This document shows, piece after piece, positions 44,894 through 55,717 of a stretch of DNA of 64,000 nucleotides (positions are counted from its first letter, which is position 1; the number at the start of each line of letters is the position of its first letter). The stretch covers positions 1-64,000 of the forward strand of contig CAVTHT010000016.1 of the NCBI GenBank assembly GCA_963734575.1, in the 5' to 3' direction. Source of the DNA: CAIWHR01 sp963734575. GTDB lineage: Bacteria > Pseudomonadota > Gammaproteobacteria > Burkholderiales > Casimicrobiaceae. The notes below the pieces were generated by a model. The model did not search any database. It was given only the letters and a program-made list of their open reading frames with translations, and was not told the DNA's origin. Both the position numbers and the translations under genes were made by a program.

Positions 44894-45373
44894 ATGAAAC
44901 TCAACGACGCCGTATGGGGCGTGCTCCTGCTGCTGCTCGGTGGGGCGCTCCTCGTTTATGTCCAATCCTTCCCGACGATCCCCGGACAGGATTACGGACC
45001 AGCGCTGTTCCCGGGCGTCATCGGTGCCGGTCTGGTCGTATGCGGCGCACTGCTGACCATGAAGGGCATCGTGGCAAGACGCAGCGACGGCCTTGCCTGG
45101 GCTGCGTTCGACCCCTGGCTTCGCCACCGGCCCCAGGTCATCGCCTTCGCGACCGTGATTGCCGTGAACGTGTTCTATCTTGCGGCCATCGACAGGCTCG
45201 GATTCGTGATCACGGGCACCGTCTACCTTGCGGCGCTGTTCACCGTGTTTCGCGTACGCGCGCGCTGGATCGTGCCGCTCGCCCTGATTGTCACCCTGAT
45301 CATCCACTACGCGTTCTTCAAGCTGCTGAGGGTGCCGCTACCCGGCGGAATCCTGCAGGGATTCACATGGTGA
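44894..45373 (+). CDS. tctB: tripartite tricarboxylate transporter small subunit TctB
   Basis: The 159-residue membrane protein has four hydrophobic segments (WGVLLLLLGGALLVYVQSF; GVIGAGLVVCGALLTMKGIV; QVIAFATVIAVNVFYLAAID; IVPLALIVTLIIHYAFFKLL). The PGQDYGPALFPGVIGAGL motif and the FKLLRVPLPGGILQGF end are typical of TctB. It partners TctA in the inner membrane, with 24 bases between the genes. Confidence 0.88.
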   Translation: MKLNDAVWGVLLLLLGGALLVYVQSFPTIPGQDYGPALFPGVIGAGLVVCGALLTMKGIVARRSDGLAWAAFDPWLRHRPQVIAFATVIAVNVFYLAAIDRLGFVITGTVYLAALFTVFRVRARWIVPLALIVTLIIHYAFFKLLRVPLPGGILQGFTW

Positions 45374-45397
45374 AGCGCGGCCTGGCGGGAGCGTGCG

Positions 45398-46890
45398 ATG
45401 AGTGATGCCTGGCTGCAGGCCTTCGGACTGGTATTCCATCCGTACAACCTGGTCGTGATGCTGGGCGCCTCCGCATTCGGGCTCTTCGTCGGTGCCGTGC
45501 CCGGATTGACCGCCACGATGGCGACCGCGTTGCTCGTGCCGGTCACGTTCTTCATGGCTCCGATTCCCGCCGTCGCTGCGATGGTGACCGCGACCGCGAT
45601 GGCGATCTTCGCCGGTGACATTCCCGGCTGCCTGATGCGCATGCCCGGGACGCCGGCGTCGGCCGCGTACACCGACGAGGCGTATGCGATGACGCGCAAG
45701 GGGCAGGCGGAGGCCGCACTGGGCGCGGGTCTCGTGTTTTCCGCCATGGGCGGGCTGTTCGGGACCATGGTGTTGATCGTGGCGGCGCCGACGCTCGCCG
45801 AATTCGCACTCAAGTTCAGCTCCTTCGAGTATTTCTGGCTGGTGCTGATGGGACTCACGTGCGCAGTGTTCATGACCTCGGATCGGCCGCTCAAGGGGTT
45901 CGTGTCGCTGCTGCTGGGACTCCTGGTGTCGAGCATCGGGCTCAACAATCCGGCCGCGATTCCCCGGTTCACCTTCGGCAGCACCGAGCTGCTGGGCGGT
46001 GTCGGACTCATTCCGATGATGATCGGCATGTTCGCGATCTCGGAGATCATCCGCTTCGCGGTCGACGTCAATGCGCGGGTCGAGCTGCATGGCAAGAGCG
46101 TCGGTAACGTCTTCAGGGGCGTGTTCGGTCTCATGAAGAAGTATCCGGTGCAGGCCCTGCGGGGCAGCGCGCTGGGCACGCTGGTCGGGGCACTTCCCGG
46201 CGCGGGTGGCGACATCGCGGCCTGGATGGCCTATGCGATCAGTCGCAAGTCGTCCAAGGAGCCCGAGAAGTTCGGCACCGGGCACGTGGAAGGCATCGTC
46301 GAGGCGAGCTCGGCCAACAATGCCTCCCTCGCGGGGGCCTGGATACCGGCCCTCGTATTCGGCATCCCCGGCGATTCGATCACCGCAATCGTGATCGGCG
46401 TGCTCTACATGAAGAACATGAATCCCGGTCCGACGCTCTTCATCAACAATCCGCAGAACATCTACGCGGTGTACCTGCTGTTCATCATCGCCAACCTGAT
46501 CATGGTTCCGCTGGGCTACGCATGCATCAAGGTGGCGAAGAATATCCTGCACGTGCCACGCGGCATCCTCATGCCGGTGATCATGCTGTTCTGCGTTGTC
46601 GGCTCGTTCGCGATCAACAACACGTCGTTCGACATCACCGTGATGCTGATCGCCGGATTCGCGGCCTTCATCCTGGAGAACAACGGCTTTCCCATCGCGC
46701 CCGCCATCCTGGGCATCGTGCTCGGCGGCATGCTGGAGACAGAACTTCGTCACGCTCGATGATCAAGTCCGATGGCAATCTCCTGGCATTCTTCGAGCGT
46801 CCCGTAGCGGCGACCCTCGGCGCGATGACCCTCGCCATCTGGTTCCTGCCGATCCTGTTGCGCCGGCTGCGGCGCCTCGCCGTGGTCTGA
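45398..46890 (+). CDS. tctA: tripartite tricarboxylate transporter large permease TctA (two shifts at the end)
   Basis: The large, polytopic protein has FGLFVGAVPGLTATMATALL (first TctA repeat), GTLVGALPGAGGDIAAWMAY (second repeat), EGIVEASSANNASLAGAWIP and LVFGIPGDSITAIVIGVLYM, the hallmark motifs of the family. Near the C terminus GIVLGGMLE is followed, after single extra bases near 46739 and 46756, by QNFVTSMIKSDGNLLAFFER. That is the standard ending. The corrected length is 496 residues. It is the secondary, cation-coupled permease of the TctCBA uptake system. Confidence 0.9.
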
Positions 46891-46920
46891 CGCCCGCATC
46901 CACCGCGGCAGCACCATGCG

Positions 46921-46950
46921 TTGCCCGCGGGCGACGCCGCGCGGTATAAT
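46921..46950 (+). promoter_or_regulatory. sigma-70-type promoter upstream of tpiA
   Basis: TTGCCC (46921-46926) and a perfect TATAAT (46945-46950) are separated by 18 bases, and the start codon of tpiA is 65 bases beyond. This is the clearest housekeeping promoter in the window. It probably drives tpiA-secG and perhaps continues toward tRNA-Leu and nuo. Confidence 0.7.
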
Positions 46951-47015
46951 CGACGAGTTTTGCAGGCGCATCGCCGAGGTGATCGGCGTCGCGCAGCGAC
47001 AGCGAACAACGATAC

Positions 47016-47758
47016 ATGCGCTCAAGCCTCGTCGTCGGCAACTGGAAGATGAACGGCGGGCTCGCGTTCAATGCCAGGCTCCTCGATGCGCTCGTGAACG
47101 GGTGGACAGCCCGCCCCGCCAGCGCGAGGACGCTTGCCGTCTGCGTCCCGTATCCCTATCTGGGGCAGGCGCAGGCAGCCCTGACAGGAACGCCGATCCT
47201 GTGGGGGGCGCAGAACGTGAATGCCGCGGCCTCCGGAGCGCACACCGGCGAAGTGGCGGCATCCATGCTCGTCGACTTCGGCTGCCGCTACGCGATCGTC
47301 GGCCACTCGGAACGGCGGCAGCTTGTATGCCGAAAAGGACGACCAGGTCGCGGCCAAGGCGGTTGCCGTGCTTGTCGCAGGCATGACACCGATCGTGTGC
47401 GTGGGGGAGACCCTCGCGGAACGTGAGGCGGGCGCCACGGAGGCAGTGGTCGCTGCGGCAGTTGCAGGCCGTGCTCGCCGCGGCAGGCGACAAGGTCGGC
47501 GCGCTGGTCGTCGCGTACGAGCCCGTATGGGCGATCGGTACGGGCAAGACCGCGCAGCCGGAAGAGGCGCAGGCGGTGCATCGCCGGATACGGCAGCAGC
47601 TGGCGGATGCCGGTGCGGCGGACGTGCCGGTGCTGTACGGCGGCAGCGTCAAGGGCGACAACGCCGCGGCGCTGTTCGCACAACCGGATATCGACGGCGG
47701 CCTCATCGGCGGCGCGTCATTGAAGGCCGACGAATTTTTGACCATCGCCGGTGCCTAA
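47016..47758 (+). CDS. tpiA: triosephosphate isomerase (two shifts)
   Basis: The protein starts MRSSLVVGNWKMNG, with the catalytic Lys in NWKMN. The electrophilic His is in YAIVGHSERRQL, the catalytic Glu in VVAYEPVWAIGTGKTA and the phosphate loop in VLYGGSVKGDN. Extra bases near 47325 (before YAEKDDQ) and 47457 (GCG-G-CAG) break the frame; 743 minus 2 gives 246 residues, the normal size. It interconverts dihydroxyacetone phosphate and glyceraldehyde 3-phosphate. Upstream of secG, it is in the usual proteobacterial order. Confidence 0.94.
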
Positions 47759-47801
47759 CGACAGACGTCGGGGCCCAAGGCGGCGAATGGTGGAGCAGTG
47801 A

Positions 47802-48221
47802 ATGAATCTGGTTGAAAGTCTTTTGCTTGCTGCACACGTCCTGGTTGCGATCGGGATCTGCGGCTTCGTCCTGTTGCAGCATGGCAAGGGCGCCGACATG
47901 GGTGCCGCGTTCGGGAGCGGGTCGTCGGGCAGCCTGTTCGGCGCCGCCGGCTCGGCGAACTTCCTGTCGCGCACGACGGCGGTGCTCGCGGCGGTGTTCT
48001 TCGTCACGAGCCTCGGCCTGACATGGTACGGGGCGACCAGGGTGGGAACGCGCCCGACCGTGCAGCAAGGTGTCATGGATCGCCTGCCGCCCTCCAAGGC
48101 AGGTGACATCCCGGCCGCGCCGGGTGCCCCAGCAACGGGCGCCGCGCCGGCAGGTGAGCCCGCCAAGGCGGCCGCGCCCGCGGCGCCATCGGACTCGAAG
48201 GCCGGGGAAGTGCCGAAATAA
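47802..48221 (+). CDS. secG: preprotein translocase subunit SecG
   Basis: The 139-residue protein has two membrane helices (SLLLAAHVLVAIGICGFVLL; TAVLAAVFFVTSLGLTWYGA) around the cytoplasmic SecG loop QHGKGADMGAAFGSGSSGSL then FGAAGSANFLSR. A Pro/Ala-rich tail follows that is longer than in E. coli but common in Betaproteobacteria. It assists SecYE in protein export. It lies 43 bases after tpiA and just before tRNA-Leu. Confidence 0.95.
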   Translation: MNLVESLLLAAHVLVAIGICGFVLLQHGKGADMGAAFGSGSSGSLFGAAGSANFLSRTTAVLAAVFFVTSLGLTWYGATRVGTRPTVQQGVMDRLPPSKAGDIPAAPGAPATGAAPAGEPAKAAAPAAPSDSKAGEVPK

Positions 48222-48280
48222 CGCAGTACGACCGGCCCGGAGAGGCCGGACGCCGCTCACGTAGCGGCACGATGTGCAGG

Positions 48281-48365
48281 GCCCACGTGGTGGAATTGGT
48301 AGACACGCTGTCTTGAGGGGGCAGTGGCGAAAGTCGTGGGAGTTCGAGTCTCCCCGTGGGCACCA
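48281..48365 (+). tRNA. tRNA-Leu (anticodon GAG)
   Basis: An 85-nt class II tRNA with acceptor stem GCCCACG / CGTGGGC, the D-arm region GGTGGAATTGGTAGACACGC, anticodon loop CTTGAGG (anticodon GAG, reading CUC and CUU), and a T-arm containing GTTCGAGTC. The 3' ACCA is encoded (ends 48365). The secG-tRNA-Leu-nuoA order is common in Betaproteobacteria. Confidence 0.97.
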
Positions 48366-48485
48366 GAATGCGAAGCAGTCACCAGGGCGCGCGACTACAG
48401 TCGTCGATGCGTCCGCAGGGCCGGCGTACCGGCTGCAGCCGGATCAACCGGGGGTAGTCGGCGCTGCAGCGCCCGCCGCACCAAT

Positions 48486-48842
48486 ATGCTCGAACAGTAC
48501 TTTCCCATCCTTCTTTTCATTCTCTTCGGCCTCTTCCTGTCGGTCGTGCTGCTGAGCGTCGGCAAGCTCGTGGCGCCGAACCGCCCCGATCCGGAGAAGC
48601 TGTCGCCGTACGAATGCGGCTTCGAGGCATTCGAGGACGCGCGCATGAAGTTCGACGTGCGCTACTACCTCGTGGCGATCCTCTTCATCCTGTTCGACCT
48701 CGAAATCGCCTTCCTCTTCCCGTGGGCCGTCGTGCTGCCCGACATCGGCTTCGCGGGCTTCGTCGCGATGATGATTTTCCTGCTGATCCTGGTGGTCGGC
48801 TTCGTGTACGAATGGAAGAAGGGCGCGCTCGAATGGGAATGA
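48486..48842 (+). CDS. nuoA: NADH-quinone oxidoreductase subunit A
   Basis: The 118-residue membrane subunit has three helices (YFPILLFILFGLFLSVVLLS; FDVRYYLVAILFILFDLEIA; GFVAMMIFLLILVVGFVYEW). The conserved loop EKLSPYECGFEAFEDARMKF lies between helices 1 and 2, near the quinone entry. It is the first gene of the complex I operon. Confidence 0.97.
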   Translation: MLEQYFPILLFILFGLFLSVVLLSVGKLVAPNRPDPEKLSPYECGFEAFEDARMKFDVRYYLVAILFILFDLEIAFLFPWAVVLPDIGFAGFVAMMIFLLILVVGFVYEWKKGALEWE

Positions 48843-48864
48843 CGCGAGCCGAGGAGCAAGGAAC

Positions 48865-49344
48865 ATGAGCCTCGAAGGCGTACTCGAAAAAGGCTTCGTC
48901 ACGACGAAGCTCGATGCCCTCATCAACTGGTCGCGCAACGGTTCGATGTGGCCGATGACATTCGGTCTCGCGTGCTGCGCCGTGGAGATGATGCACGCCG
49001 GCGCGGCGCGGTATGACCTCGATCGCTTCGGGGTCGTGTTCCGGCCGAGCCCGCGTCAGTCGGACGTGATGATCGTCGCCGGCACGCTGTGCAACAAGAT
49101 GGCGCCTGCGCTGCGCAAGGTTTACGACCAGATGGCCGAGCCGCGCTGGGTCATCTCGATGGGATCGTGCGCGAATGGCGGCGGGTATTACCACTACTCG
49201 TATTCCGTCGTCCGCGGCTGCGATCGCATCGTTCCCGTCGACATCTACGTGCCCGGCTGCCCGCCGACCGCCGAAGCGCTGCTCTACGGAATCCTGCAGT
49301 TGCAGAACAAGATCTGGCGCACCGACACGATCGCGCGCGCATGA
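48865..49344 (+). CDS. nuoB: NADH-quinone oxidoreductase subunit B
   Basis: The 159-residue protein carries the ligands of the terminal 4Fe-4S cluster N2: the adjacent cysteines in FGLACCAVEMMHAG, the Cys in ISMGSCANGGGYYHYSYSVV and the Cys in VDIYVPGCPPTAEALLYGIL. It hands electrons to the quinone. The stop overlaps nuoC (ATGA). Confidence 0.97.
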   Translation: MSLEGVLEKGFVTTKLDALINWSRNGSMWPMTFGLACCAVEMMHAGAARYDLDRFGVVFRPSPRQSDVMIVAGTLCNKMAPALRKVYDQMAEPRWVISMGSCANGGGYYHYSYSVVRGCDRIVPVDIYVPGCPPTAEALLYGILQLQNKIWRTDTIARA

Positions 49345-49938
49345 CCCGCATCGACACGCTGGCGGCGAACCTCGCCACCGCCTTCCACGACGGTCATGCC
49401 AAGGTCACGACCGCGCTGGGCGAGGTCACGGTCGAGCTGCGCTTCAGGGCGACTCATCGACGACATGCGCACGTTGCGCGACCGGCCGGAGTTCGCCTTC
49501 GTCACGCTGCTGGACCTCTGCGGCGTCGACTACTCCGCCTATGGCAACGGCGCCTACGAAGGACCGCGCTACGCGGCGGTCTACCACCTCATCTCGCTCG
49601 CGCACAACACACGGCTGCGCGTGCGGACGTTTGCGCCGGACGACGAGTTCCCGGTGCTGCCGAGCGTCATCGATCTCTGGCCTTCGGTGAACTGGTACGA
49701 GCGGGAAGCGTTCGATCTGTTCGGGATCATGTTCGCGGGGCACCCGGACCTGCGGCGCATCCTCACCGACTACGGCTTCGTGGGCCATCCGTTCCGCAAG
49801 GATTTCCCGGTCAGCGGTCACGTCGAGATGCGCTACGACCCGGAGCAGGGACGCGTGATCTACCAGCCGGTGTCCATCGAGCCACGCGAGATCGTGCCGC
49901 GCATCATCCGCGAGCCCAACTTCGCGGCGAACGAGTAA
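49341..49938 (+). CDS. nuoC: NADH-quinone oxidoreductase subunit C (one shift)
   Basis: The N terminus is MTRIDTLAANLATAFHDGHA. After an extra G near 49450 (AGG-G-CGA) the frame continues LIDDMRTLRDRPEFAFVTLL. The signature follows: SVNWYEREAFDLFGIMFAGH, LRRILTDYGFVGHPFRKDFP, LSGHVEMRYDPEQ-like and VSIEPREIVPRIIRE. Corrected length is 198 residues, the usual size for a separate, non-fused NuoC. It is part of the peripheral arm. Confidence 0.94.
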
Positions 49939-49951
49939 CACCGCCTTCACG

Positions 49952-50053
49952 ATGGCTGAGATTCGCAATTACACGATGAATTTTGGCTCCGGCCGGCCTG
50001 CGGTCTTAACGCGGCTGTGCCGGTTAGCCTTCACCGAAATTCATCGTGCGTAG
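49952..50053 (+). repeat. duplicated 5' end of nuoD forming a 33-codon mini-ORF
   Basis: Bases 49952-49986 repeat exactly the first 35 bases of nuoD (50056-50090). The copy continues into unrelated sequence and ends in TAG at 50051, three bases before the real nuoD start. The end of the insert (CCGAAATTCATCGTG, 50034-50048) is nearly the reverse complement of the duplicated CACGATGAATTTTGG, so the segment can form a hairpin that includes nuoD initiation sequence. Confidence 0.85.
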
Positions 50054-50055
50054 AC

Positions 50056-51309
50056 ATGGCTGAGATTCGCAATTACACGATGAATTTTGGGCCGCAGCAC
50101 CCGGCAGCCCACGGCGTGCTGCGCCTCGTGCTGGAGCTCGACGGCGAGGTGATCGAACGCGCCGATCCGCACATCGGCCTCCTGCACCGCGCCACCGAGA
50201 AGCTCGCGGAGCACCGGACGTACCTGCAGGCATTGCCGTACATGGACCGCCTCGACTACGTGTCGATGATGTCCAACGAGCACGCCTACTGCCTCGCGAT
50301 CGAGAAGCTCCTCGAGATCGAGGTGCCGCTGCGCGCGCAGTACATCCGGGTGATGTTCGACGAGATCACCCGCATCCTCAACCACCTGCTCTGGCTCGGC
50401 GCGCACTCGCTGGACGTCGGCGGCATGACCACGTTCCTCTACACGTTCCGCGAGCGCGAGGACCTCATGGACGTGTACGAGGCCGTCTCCGGAGCGCGCA
50501 TGCACGCGGCCTACTACCGCCCGGGTGGCGTGTACCGCGACCTGCCCGACGTCATGCCGCAATACCAGGCGTCGAGCGTGCGCAACGAGCGCGAGATCGC
50601 GACGCTGAACGACAACCGCCAGGGCACCCTGCTCGATTTTCTCGACGACTTCACGCGGCGTTTTCCCGCATGCGTCGACGACTACGAGACGCTGCTGACC
50701 GAGAACCGGATCTGGAAGCAGCGCACCGTGGGCATCGGCGTGGTTACCCCGGAGCGGGCGATGGCGCTCGGCTTCACGGGGCCGATGCTGCGCGGCTCCG
50801 GCGTGCCATGGGACCTGCGCAAGAAGCAGCCGTACGAAGTGTACGACCGCATGGATTTCGACATCCCCGTCGGCACCAATGGCGACTGCTACGACCGGTA
50901 CCTCGTGCGCGTGCAGGAGATGCGCGAGGCGAACCGCATCGTCAAGCAATGCGTGGACTGGCTGCGCGCCAACCCGGGTCCCGTGATGATCGACAACCAC
51001 AAGATCGCGCCCCCGTCGCGGGCCGAGATGAAGTCCAACATGGAAGAGCTGATCCATCACTTCAAGCTCTTCACGGAAGGCATGCACGTGCCGCCGGGGG
51101 AGTCGTACGCTGCCGTCGAGCATCCGAAGGGCGAGTTCGGGATCTACATCGTCTCGGATGGCGCAAACAAGCCGTATCGCCTGAAGATTCGCGCGCCGGG
51201 CTTCCCGCATCTTGCAGCGCTCGACGAGATGTCGCGCGGCCACATGATCGCCGACGTCGTCGCGATCATCGGCACGCAGGACATCGTGTTCGGAGAGATC
51301 GACCGGTGA
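50056..51309 (+). CDS. nuoD: NADH-quinone oxidoreductase subunit D
   Basis: I place the start at ATG 50056 (MAEIRNYTMNFGPQHPAAHG). A GTG 39 bases earlier is in frame but lies inside the duplicated insert. The 417-residue protein has NFGPQHPAAHGVLRLVLELD, PHIGLLHRATEKLAEHRTY, MDRLDYVSMMSNEHAYCLAI and the C-terminal motif DVVAIIGTQDIVFGEIDR. It forms the quinone site with NuoB. It derives from the large subunit of [NiFe] hydrogenases but lacks their metal cysteines. It overlaps nuoE by four bases. Confidence 0.97.
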   Translation: MAEIRNYTMNFGPQHPAAHGVLRLVLELDGEVIERADPHIGLLHRATEKLAEHRTYLQALPYMDRLDYVSMMSNEHAYCLAIEKLLEIEVPLRAQYIRVMFDEITRILNHLLWLGAHSLDVGGMTTFLYTFREREDLMDVYEAVSGARMHAAYYRPGGVYRDLPDVMPQYQASSVRNEREIATLNDNRQGTLLDFLDDFTRRFPACVDDYETLLTENRIWKQRTVGIGVVTPERAMALGFTGPMLRGSGVPWDLRKKQPYEVYDRMDFDIPVGTNGDCYDRYLVRVQEMREANRIVKQCVDWLRANPGPVMIDNHKIAPPSRAEMKSNMEELIHHFKLFTEGMHVPPGESYAAVEHPKGEFGIYIVSDGANKPYRLKIRAPGFPHLAALDEMSRGHMIADVVAIIGTQDIVFGEIDR

Positions 51310-51878
51310 GCGCGAACGTCGCCAGCAGGGCCGAGGTGCGCGAAGACGCGGCGCTGACGCAGGATGCGCTGCGGCGCATCGACCGCGAGGTCGCGAAGTA
51401 TCCCGCCGACCAGAAGCAGTCGGCGGTGATGGCGGCGCTCGCCATCGCGCAGGACGAGAAGGGCTGGCTGTCCTCGGAGACGATGGACTGCGTCGCGCGC
51501 TATCTCGGCATGGCGCCCGTCGCCGTGTACGAGGTTGCGACGTTCTATGCGATGTACAACCTCAAGCCGCTGGGTGCGTACAAGATCACGATCTGCACCA
51601 ACCTTCCATGCGCGCTGCAGGGCGCGACCGACTCGGCGCGCTACCTGCAGGAAAAGCTCGGCATCGGTTTCGGCGAGACCACGAAGGATGGCCTCTTCAC
51701 GCTGCAGGAAGGCGAATGCATGGGCGCCTGCGGCGACGCGCCGGTGCTGCTGGTGAACAACAAGCGCATGTGCAGCTGGATGCGACCGGCGGAGATCGAT
51801 GCGCTGCTTGCCGACCTGCGCGCACAGCCGCGAAAGATGGTCGCCGCTCCCGGTCGCGGCGCGGCGGACGAGACATGA
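51306..51878 (+). CDS. nuoE: NADH-quinone oxidoreductase subunit E
   Basis: The gene uses a GTG start. The 190-residue thioredoxin-like protein has 2Fe-2S cluster N1a ligands in ICTNLPCALQG and GECMGACGDAPVLLV. The N-terminal helical domain reads REVAKYPADQKQSAVMAALA. An Arg/Gly-rich tail extends beyond the fold. It works with NuoF and NuoG in the NADH dehydrogenase module. Confidence 0.96.
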   Translation: MSANVASRAEVREDAALTQDALRRIDREVAKYPADQKQSAVMAALAIAQDEKGWLSSETMDCVARYLGMAPVAVYEVATFYAMYNLKPLGAYKITICTNLPCALQGATDSARYLQEKLGIGFGETTKDGLFTLQEGECMGACGDAPVLLVNNKRMCSWMRPAEIDALLADLRAQPRKMVAAPGRGAADET

Positions 51879-51976
51879 ACACCGAGCGCTGCAGGGCCGC
51901 CTCGAGCCGCTTGCCTCCTCCTGTGAAGGGCGGAGTCGCTGCCCGCGCGGCGGGCCAGCCCGGGGGAGGCTGCTGA

Positions 51977-53272
<1,296 letters not shown>

Positions 53273-53279
53273 TGACATC

Positions 53280-53339
53280 GTCAGGCTGAAGCCTGACCCA
53301 AAGCGCGATGTCGGGCTGAAGCCTGACCCACAGAGCGAT
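53280..53339 (+). repeat. tandem 30-bp REP-like repeat between nuoF and nuoG
   Basis: Two 30-bp units (53280-53309 and 53310-53339) each begin with the near-palindrome GTCAGGCTGAAGCCTGAC (one substitution in the second) and end in GCGAT. The same palindrome core recurs after nuoN at 63313-63330. They resemble extragenic palindromes dispersed in bacterial genomes. Confidence 0.8.
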
Positions 53340-53377
53340 CCGACGGCCGAAGGTCGCCGGCATCGTGCCGGAAAGCA

Positions 53378-55717
53378 ATGCTGAACATCGAGATCGACGG
53401 CAGGAAGGTGGAAGTCGAGAACGGCGCCACGGTGATGGACGCCGCGAACAAGCTCGGCATCTACGTGCCGCACTTCTGCTATCACAAGAAGCTCTCCATC
53501 GCGGCGAACTGCCGGATGTGCCTCGTGCAGGTGGAGAAGGCGCCCAAGCCGCTGCCGGCATGCGCAACGCCCGCGACGGAGGGCATGAAGGTCTTCACGC
53601 ATTCCGACGTCGCCGTCGACGCCCAGAAGGGCGTGATGGAATTCCTGCTCATCAACCACCCGCTCGACTGCCCGATCTGCGACCAGGGTGGCGAATGCCA
53701 GCTGCAGGACCTCGCGGTCGGCTATGGCGCGTCGAACTCGCGTTATACGGAGGCCAAGCGCGTCGTCTTCCACAAGCACTTCGGCCCGCTCATCGCCGGC
53801 GAGGAAATGGCCCGCTGCATCCATTGCACGCGCTGCGTACGCTTCGGCGTGGAGATCGGCGGCGTGATGGAGCTCGGCATGCGCGGCCGCGGCGAGCACT
53901 CCGAGATCGTGACGTTCCTCGGCGACGCCGTGTCGTCGGAGCTGTCCGGCAACATGATCGACCTCTGTCCCGTCGGCGCACTGACGTCGAAGCCGTTCCG
54001 CTACAAGGCGCGCAGCTGGGAGCTCGCGCGCCGCAAGTCCGTGTCGCCGCACGATGCCTTGGGCAGCAACCTCATCGTGCAGGTCGCCAAGGACCGCGTG
54101 ATGCGCGTGCTGCCGCTCGAGAACGAAGCGATCAACGAGTGCTGGCTTTCCGACAAGGACCGGTTCTCGTACGAGGCGCTCAACAGTCCGGACCGGCTCG
54201 GGACGCCCGTGATCCGGGAGAACGGCGCGTGGAGGCCGGTGGACTGGCAGACCGCGATGGAATTCACGGTGCGCGGCCTGCGCGCCGCACTCGAGAAGAG
54301 CGGCGGCGACGGCCTGGGCACCATCGTGTCGCCGCACTCGACGCTCGAGGAGATGGCGCTTGCCGCGAAGCTCACGCGCGCGCTCGGTTCGGACAACATC
54401 GATTTCCGCCTGCGGCAGACCGATTTCCGCGGAGGACGTGCGGCAGTCGGCATTCCGTGGCTAGGCATGTCGATCAAAGATGTCGGCGCGCTCGATCGCG
54501 CTCTCGTCGTCGGCAGCTTCCTGCGCAAGGAGCAACCGCTGCTTGCCCAGCGTCTGCGTCAGGCCGTGCGCAAGGGCGCGCAGGTCTCGATGGTGCACAC
54601 GGTCGCCGACGACTGGCTCATGCCCATCGCCAACACGCTCGCGGTCGCGCCGTCGCAACTCGTCCGGGCACTGGGTGAGGTGGTCGTTGCTGCAGCACGC
54701 AGCGCGGGCCGCGACGTGCCGACGGCGCTCGCCGGCATCGAGCCGGGCGACATCGCGCAAGGCATCGTGCGCAGCCTTGCCGGTGGCGAGCGCCGCGGGA
54801 TCCTTCTCGGCAACTACGCCGAGCAGCATGCCGATGCCTCGCAGATCCTGGCGCTGGCGCAGCTGCTCGGCGAGCTCACAGGTGCAAAGGTTGGCTGCCT
54901 CACCGAGGCCGCCAACAGCGTCGGCGGTTACGCAGCCGAGGCACTGCCGGCCAAGGATGGCCGCAATGCGCAACGCATGTTGCAGGAGCCGCGTGCGGCC
55001 TATCTCGTGCTGCACGCCGAGCCGGAGCTCGACTGCGCGGATCCGGTCGCGGCGCGCGCCGCGCTGGAGCGGGCGGAGTTCGTGGTGATGCTGTCACCGT
55101 TCGAGCAGGGCACCGCGTACGCCGACGTGATCCTGCCGATCGGCCCGTTCAGCGAGACCGCGGGCAGCTACCTCAACTGCGAAGGGCGCCTGCAGTCGTT
55201 CCAGGGCGTGGTGCGTCCGCTCGGCGAGACGCGGCCCGGCTGGAAGGTGCTGCGCGTGCTCGGCTCGATGCTCGGCGTGCCGGGCTTCGAACTCGAGAAG
55301 ATCGAGGAAGTGCGTGCCATGCTGCCGTCGGCCGACCAGATCGCCGCGCGTCTCGACAATCGCACCCAAACGGCCATCGCAGTCCCGCGCGCTGCGCATG
55401 TCGTCAACGGTGCGCTGGAGCGCATCGCCGACGTGCCGATCCACTTCGCCGATCCCATCGTGCGCCGGGCGCCGTCACTGCAAAAGACGCCCGATGCCCG
55501 GCCACCGCGCGCCCGGATGAGCGCCTCGACGTTACAGCGCCTCGGTCTCGCAGCCGAGATCGAGGTGCGCGTGCGCCAGGGCGCGGGCGAGACGGTGCTC
55601 ACCACCGCGGTCGATCCCACGGTTCCGGATGGCGCGGTGCGCATCAGCGCCGCACACCCCGACACGGCGATGCTCGCGGGCGCGAGCAACGAGGTGATCG
55701 TGGAGCGCGCGCGGTGA
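53378..55717 (+). CDS. nuoG: NADH-quinone oxidoreductase subunit G
   Basis: The 779-residue protein has the N-terminal 2Fe-2S domain (PHFCYHKKLSIAANCRMCLV; PLPACATPATEGM), the His-Cys3 4Fe-4S site (HPLDCPICDQGGECQLQDLA), a further site (ARCIHCTRCVRFGVEIGG; DLCPVGALTSKPF) and a molybdopterin-oxidoreductase-like C-terminal domain without cofactor motifs. It extends the electron wire of complex I. It starts after the REP-like spacer and overlaps nuoH by four bases. Confidence 0.97.
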   Translation: MLNIEIDGRKVEVENGATVMDAANKLGIYVPHFCYHKKLSIAANCRMCLVQVEKAPKPLPACATPATEGMKVFTHSDVAVDAQKGVMEFLLINHPLDCPICDQGGECQLQDLAVGYGASNSRYTEAKRVVFHKHFGPLIAGEEMARCIHCTRCVRFGVEIGGVMELGMRGRGEHSEIVTFLGDAVSSELSGNMIDLCPVGALTSKPFRYKARSWELARRKSVSPHDALGSNLIVQVAKDRVMRVLPLENEAINECWLSDKDRFSYEALNSPDRLGTPVIRENGAWRPVDWQTAMEFTVRGLRAALEKSGGDGLGTIVSPHSTLEEMALAAKLTRALGSDNIDFRLRQTDFRGGRAAVGIPWLGMSIKDVGALDRALVVGSFLRKEQPLLAQRLRQAVRKGAQVSMVHTVADDWLMPIANTLAVAPSQLVRALGEVVVAAARSAGRDVPTALAGIEPGDIAQGIVRSLAGGERRGILLGNYAEQHADASQILALAQLLGELTGAKVGCLTEAANSVGGYAAEALPAKDGRNAQRMLQEPRAAYLVLHAEPELDCADPVAARAALERAEFVVMLSPFEQGTAYADVILPIGPFSETAGSYLNCEGRLQSFQGVVRPLGETRPGWKVLRVLGSMLGVPGFELEKIEEVRAMLPSADQIAARLDNRTQTAIAVPRAAHVVNGALERIADVPIHFADPIVRRAPSLQKTPDARPPRARMSASTLQRLGLAAEIEVRVRQGAGETVLTTAVDPTVPDGAVRISAAHPDTAMLAGASNEVIVERAR

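Noticed and set aside
50017..51309. nuoD start at GTG 50017
   Set aside because: That start lies within the duplicated insert. The family N terminus begins at ATG 50056.
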